Shown: one piece after another, positions 60,714-64,000 of the stretch | Numbering within the stretch: the first letter of the stretch is position 1 | How the letters are laid out: every line of letters starts with the position of its first letter | From: Cryptomeria japonica | Lineage: Eukaryota > Streptophyta > Pinopsida > Cupressales > Cupressaceae | Assembly: GCF_030272615.1 (NCBI RefSeq) | Contig: NC_081413.1 | Span: 721,014,367-721,078,366 of the forward strand | DNA: 64,000 nucleotides | Direction: 5' to 3' | Notes under the pieces: generated by a model | What the model was told of the DNA's origin: nothing | Databases searched by the model: none | Seen by the model: only the letters and a program-made list of their open reading frames with translations | Made by a program: the position numbers and the translations under genes

Positions 60714-60765
60714 AGAACATAGAAAGTCATGACTGACGTTTCAATGCTATGCTCCATGGTTTCAG

Positions 60766-62108
60766 CTCTGGAGTTGATGAAAAAAAAAAACATGGCAATA
60801 CTAGGACCTCAGTCTTCTGTTATTGCTCATGTCGTTTCTAATATAGCCAGTGAACTTCAAGTACCAATTATGTCATTTGGAGCAACAGACCCAACTCTAT
60901 CCTCATACCAGTATCCTTATTTTCTTCGCATGACTCACAGTGATATCTATGAAATGGAAGCAGTTGCTGCTGTGATTGGCTTCTATGGCTGGAGACATAT
61001 TGTGGTCATGTATATAGATGATGATTATGGAAGGAATGGAATAGCTGCATTGAGTGATGCACTTGAAACTGTAAGAGCCAAAATTGTTAATAAAGTAGCA
61101 TTTGCTCCTGGAGTCAGTAATAATGAAATTGGAAGTGTGTTAGTACAGTTAGCTTTGATGGAATCACGAGTATTTGTTGTGCATATGAATCCTGATGCAG
61201 GTATGAATCTTTTCTCTGAAGCACTGAACCTTGGAATGCTGAGCAGTAGCTATGTTTGGATAGCCACAGATTGGCTTTCTTCCCTTTTGGATTCTAATTT
61301 ACCTGATTATGAAACCATGAATTCACTCCAAGGAGTTATTGCTTTACGTCCATATGTGCCAATTTCAGTTCGGGAGCATGCTTTTACAGTAGGATGGAAC
61401 AATCTGTTCAAGGCTAGAAGTGTCGATGTCCACTTGAATGCTTTTGGACTATATGCGTATGATGCAACTTGGGCAATTGCCTACTCAATTGACAATTTTT
61501 TCAGCAAAGGAGGAAACAATTCTTTTAAGAATTATCCTCAGTTATCAAATGCAAGTGGAAGCCAAACACAGCTAGCAAAACTAAAGGTCTTCACAGGAGG
61601 TCCAGAACTGCAGAAGATACTGTTGCAATCTAATTTTACAGGCTTAACTGGTCCTGTGAAATTTGGTAAGAATGGGGACTTGCTTGCTTCTAGCTTTGAG
61701 ATCATCAATATAATTGGAACAGGATTTCGCAAGGTGAGTTACTGGACAAATCACTCAGGGCTATCTGCTATTCCTCCACAAAATAGAGTTGCCAAGTCAC
61801 ATGCCCAACATATCGTGGACCAGAAAATGCGTGATATTATATGGCCAGGTGAAAGCAAACTGGTACCACGCGGGTGGGTATTTCCTAATAATGGTAAGCA
61901 TCTTCTAGTCGGTGTGCCCAGAAAGGTTGGATTTCAAGAGTTTGTGAGAGCAGTGGAAGGAACCAACATGATGAAAGGATTCTGTATTGATGTATTTGTT
62001 GCTGCAGTGAACTTGCTACCTTATCCTGTTCCATACACATTTGTATCTTTTGGAAATGGAAAATCAAGCCCAAATTATGACGAGCTTATGCAACAGCTTG
62101 CCTCAAAG
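60766..62108 (+). CDS. GLR: GLR exon 2: amino-terminal domain and start of ligand-binding lobe S1
   Basis: This exon carries residues 94-541, open throughout. It starts in phase 1 after ttcag at 60761-60765 and ends in phase 0 at the donor aaag|gttggt. GPQSS (residues 107-111), DPTLSS and DDDYGRNG are hallmarks of the periplasmic-binding-protein-like amino-terminal domain of plant GLRs. From about residue 473 (LLVGVPRKVGFQEFV) the ligand-binding lobe S1 begins, with GFCIDVFVAAVNLLPYPVPY and YDELMQQLASK. GLRs form tetrameric amino-acid-gated cation channels in the plasma membrane or endomembranes. Sequence style is closest to plant clade 3, from memory of the family and untested by phylogeny. 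No stops or frameshifts suggest decay, so the gene is probably active. Confidence 0.96.
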
Positions 62109-62270
62109 GTTGGTGAATGTGCCACTACCAACCAATATATGATGATATGCTTTAAAATTATAACCTTACAAGTTACAGCTCTTTTATGATTCTTGCATTG
62201 CATTGGTTGGTGCATCAAAATACCTGCATATGGTTACTAAGAACATTTATTAATGGATGGAGTTCTGTAG
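62109..62270 (+). other. GLR: GLR intron 2, 162 bp
   Basis: A short canonical gt-ag intron in phase 0. Reading straight through it hits stops, supporting its removal. Confidence 0.9.

Positions 62271-64000
<1,730 letters not shown>

Larger units (their letters stand above)
17708..60765 (+). other. GLR: GLR intron 1, 43,058 bp, filled with nested transposable elements
   Basis: It is bounded by gt at 17708 and ag at 60765, with matching phase 1 on both sides and continuous GLR protein homology across the junction. No skipped GLR exon is needed. Long introns full of LTR elements are well known in conifer genes. A second possible acceptor lies at 60713 after a long pyrimidine tract, but its use would add 52 bases and an early stop. 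Confidence 0.88.

Noticed and set aside
60714-60765. Exon 2 starting at the stronger acceptor 60713
   Set aside because: The added 52 bases contain an in-frame TAG in the GLR frame and a TGA when entered from exon 1; homology supports 60766.

Overview
This window is plant nuclear DNA, most likely from a gymnosperm and probably a conifer. It carries part of one protein-coding gene, a clade-3-like glutamate receptor-like channel (GLR), on the + strand. Exon 1 is at 17428-17707, exon 2 at 60766-62108 and exon 3 at 62271-62551. The remaining exons lie beyond the right edge. Intron 1 is about 43 kb and packed with old, nested transposable elements. Nothing here is prokaryotic, and no tRNA, rRNA or CRISPR locus was seen.

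Left flank (1-17.4 kb): a decayed Ty1/copia element on the minus strand (1-4782, its far LTR cut by the window edge); an L1-type LINE relic on + (about 4.9-6.9 kb); a second, longer L1-type LINE relic on minus (about 12.2-7.1 kb); a Ty3/gypsy gag-protease relic on + (about 12.9-15.1 kb); then AT-rich DNA with a five-copy repeat module just upstream of the GLR start codon.

Intron 1 (17708-60765): insertions can be read from TG...CA termini and target-site duplications (TSDs). A copia element (24718-44176, TSD GAGAA) sits inside an older LTR. The copia is split by a solo LTR (26533-27948, TSD CAAGC) and by a large LTR-like unit (31431-43231, TSD GGTAG). That unit holds a second member of its own family (31779-36455, TSD GGTCC) and two further solo LTRs (36488-38305, TSD AGACC; 39970-41560, TSD AGTTT). 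I call the large-unit family 'F'. Its members share a conserved 40-base terminus and carry tandem hairpin-forming or minisatellite arrays at the same internal position, but the array sequence differs from copy to copy. A fourth F copy (from 46046) contains a deleted hAT transposon with a perfect 8-bp TSD and a long broken ORF of unknown function (49270-53406), itself split by a clean solo LTR (50191-50940, TSD ATGAA). A non-L1 LINE relic (about 58.2-59.5 kb) precedes exon 2.

The most unusual material is the F family with its copy-specific arrays, the long unknown ORF, the density of solo LTRs in one intron, and a copia polyprotein frame holding 13 nonsense codons and no frameshift over about 3 kb. 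All calls come from reading the sequence; no database search was run.
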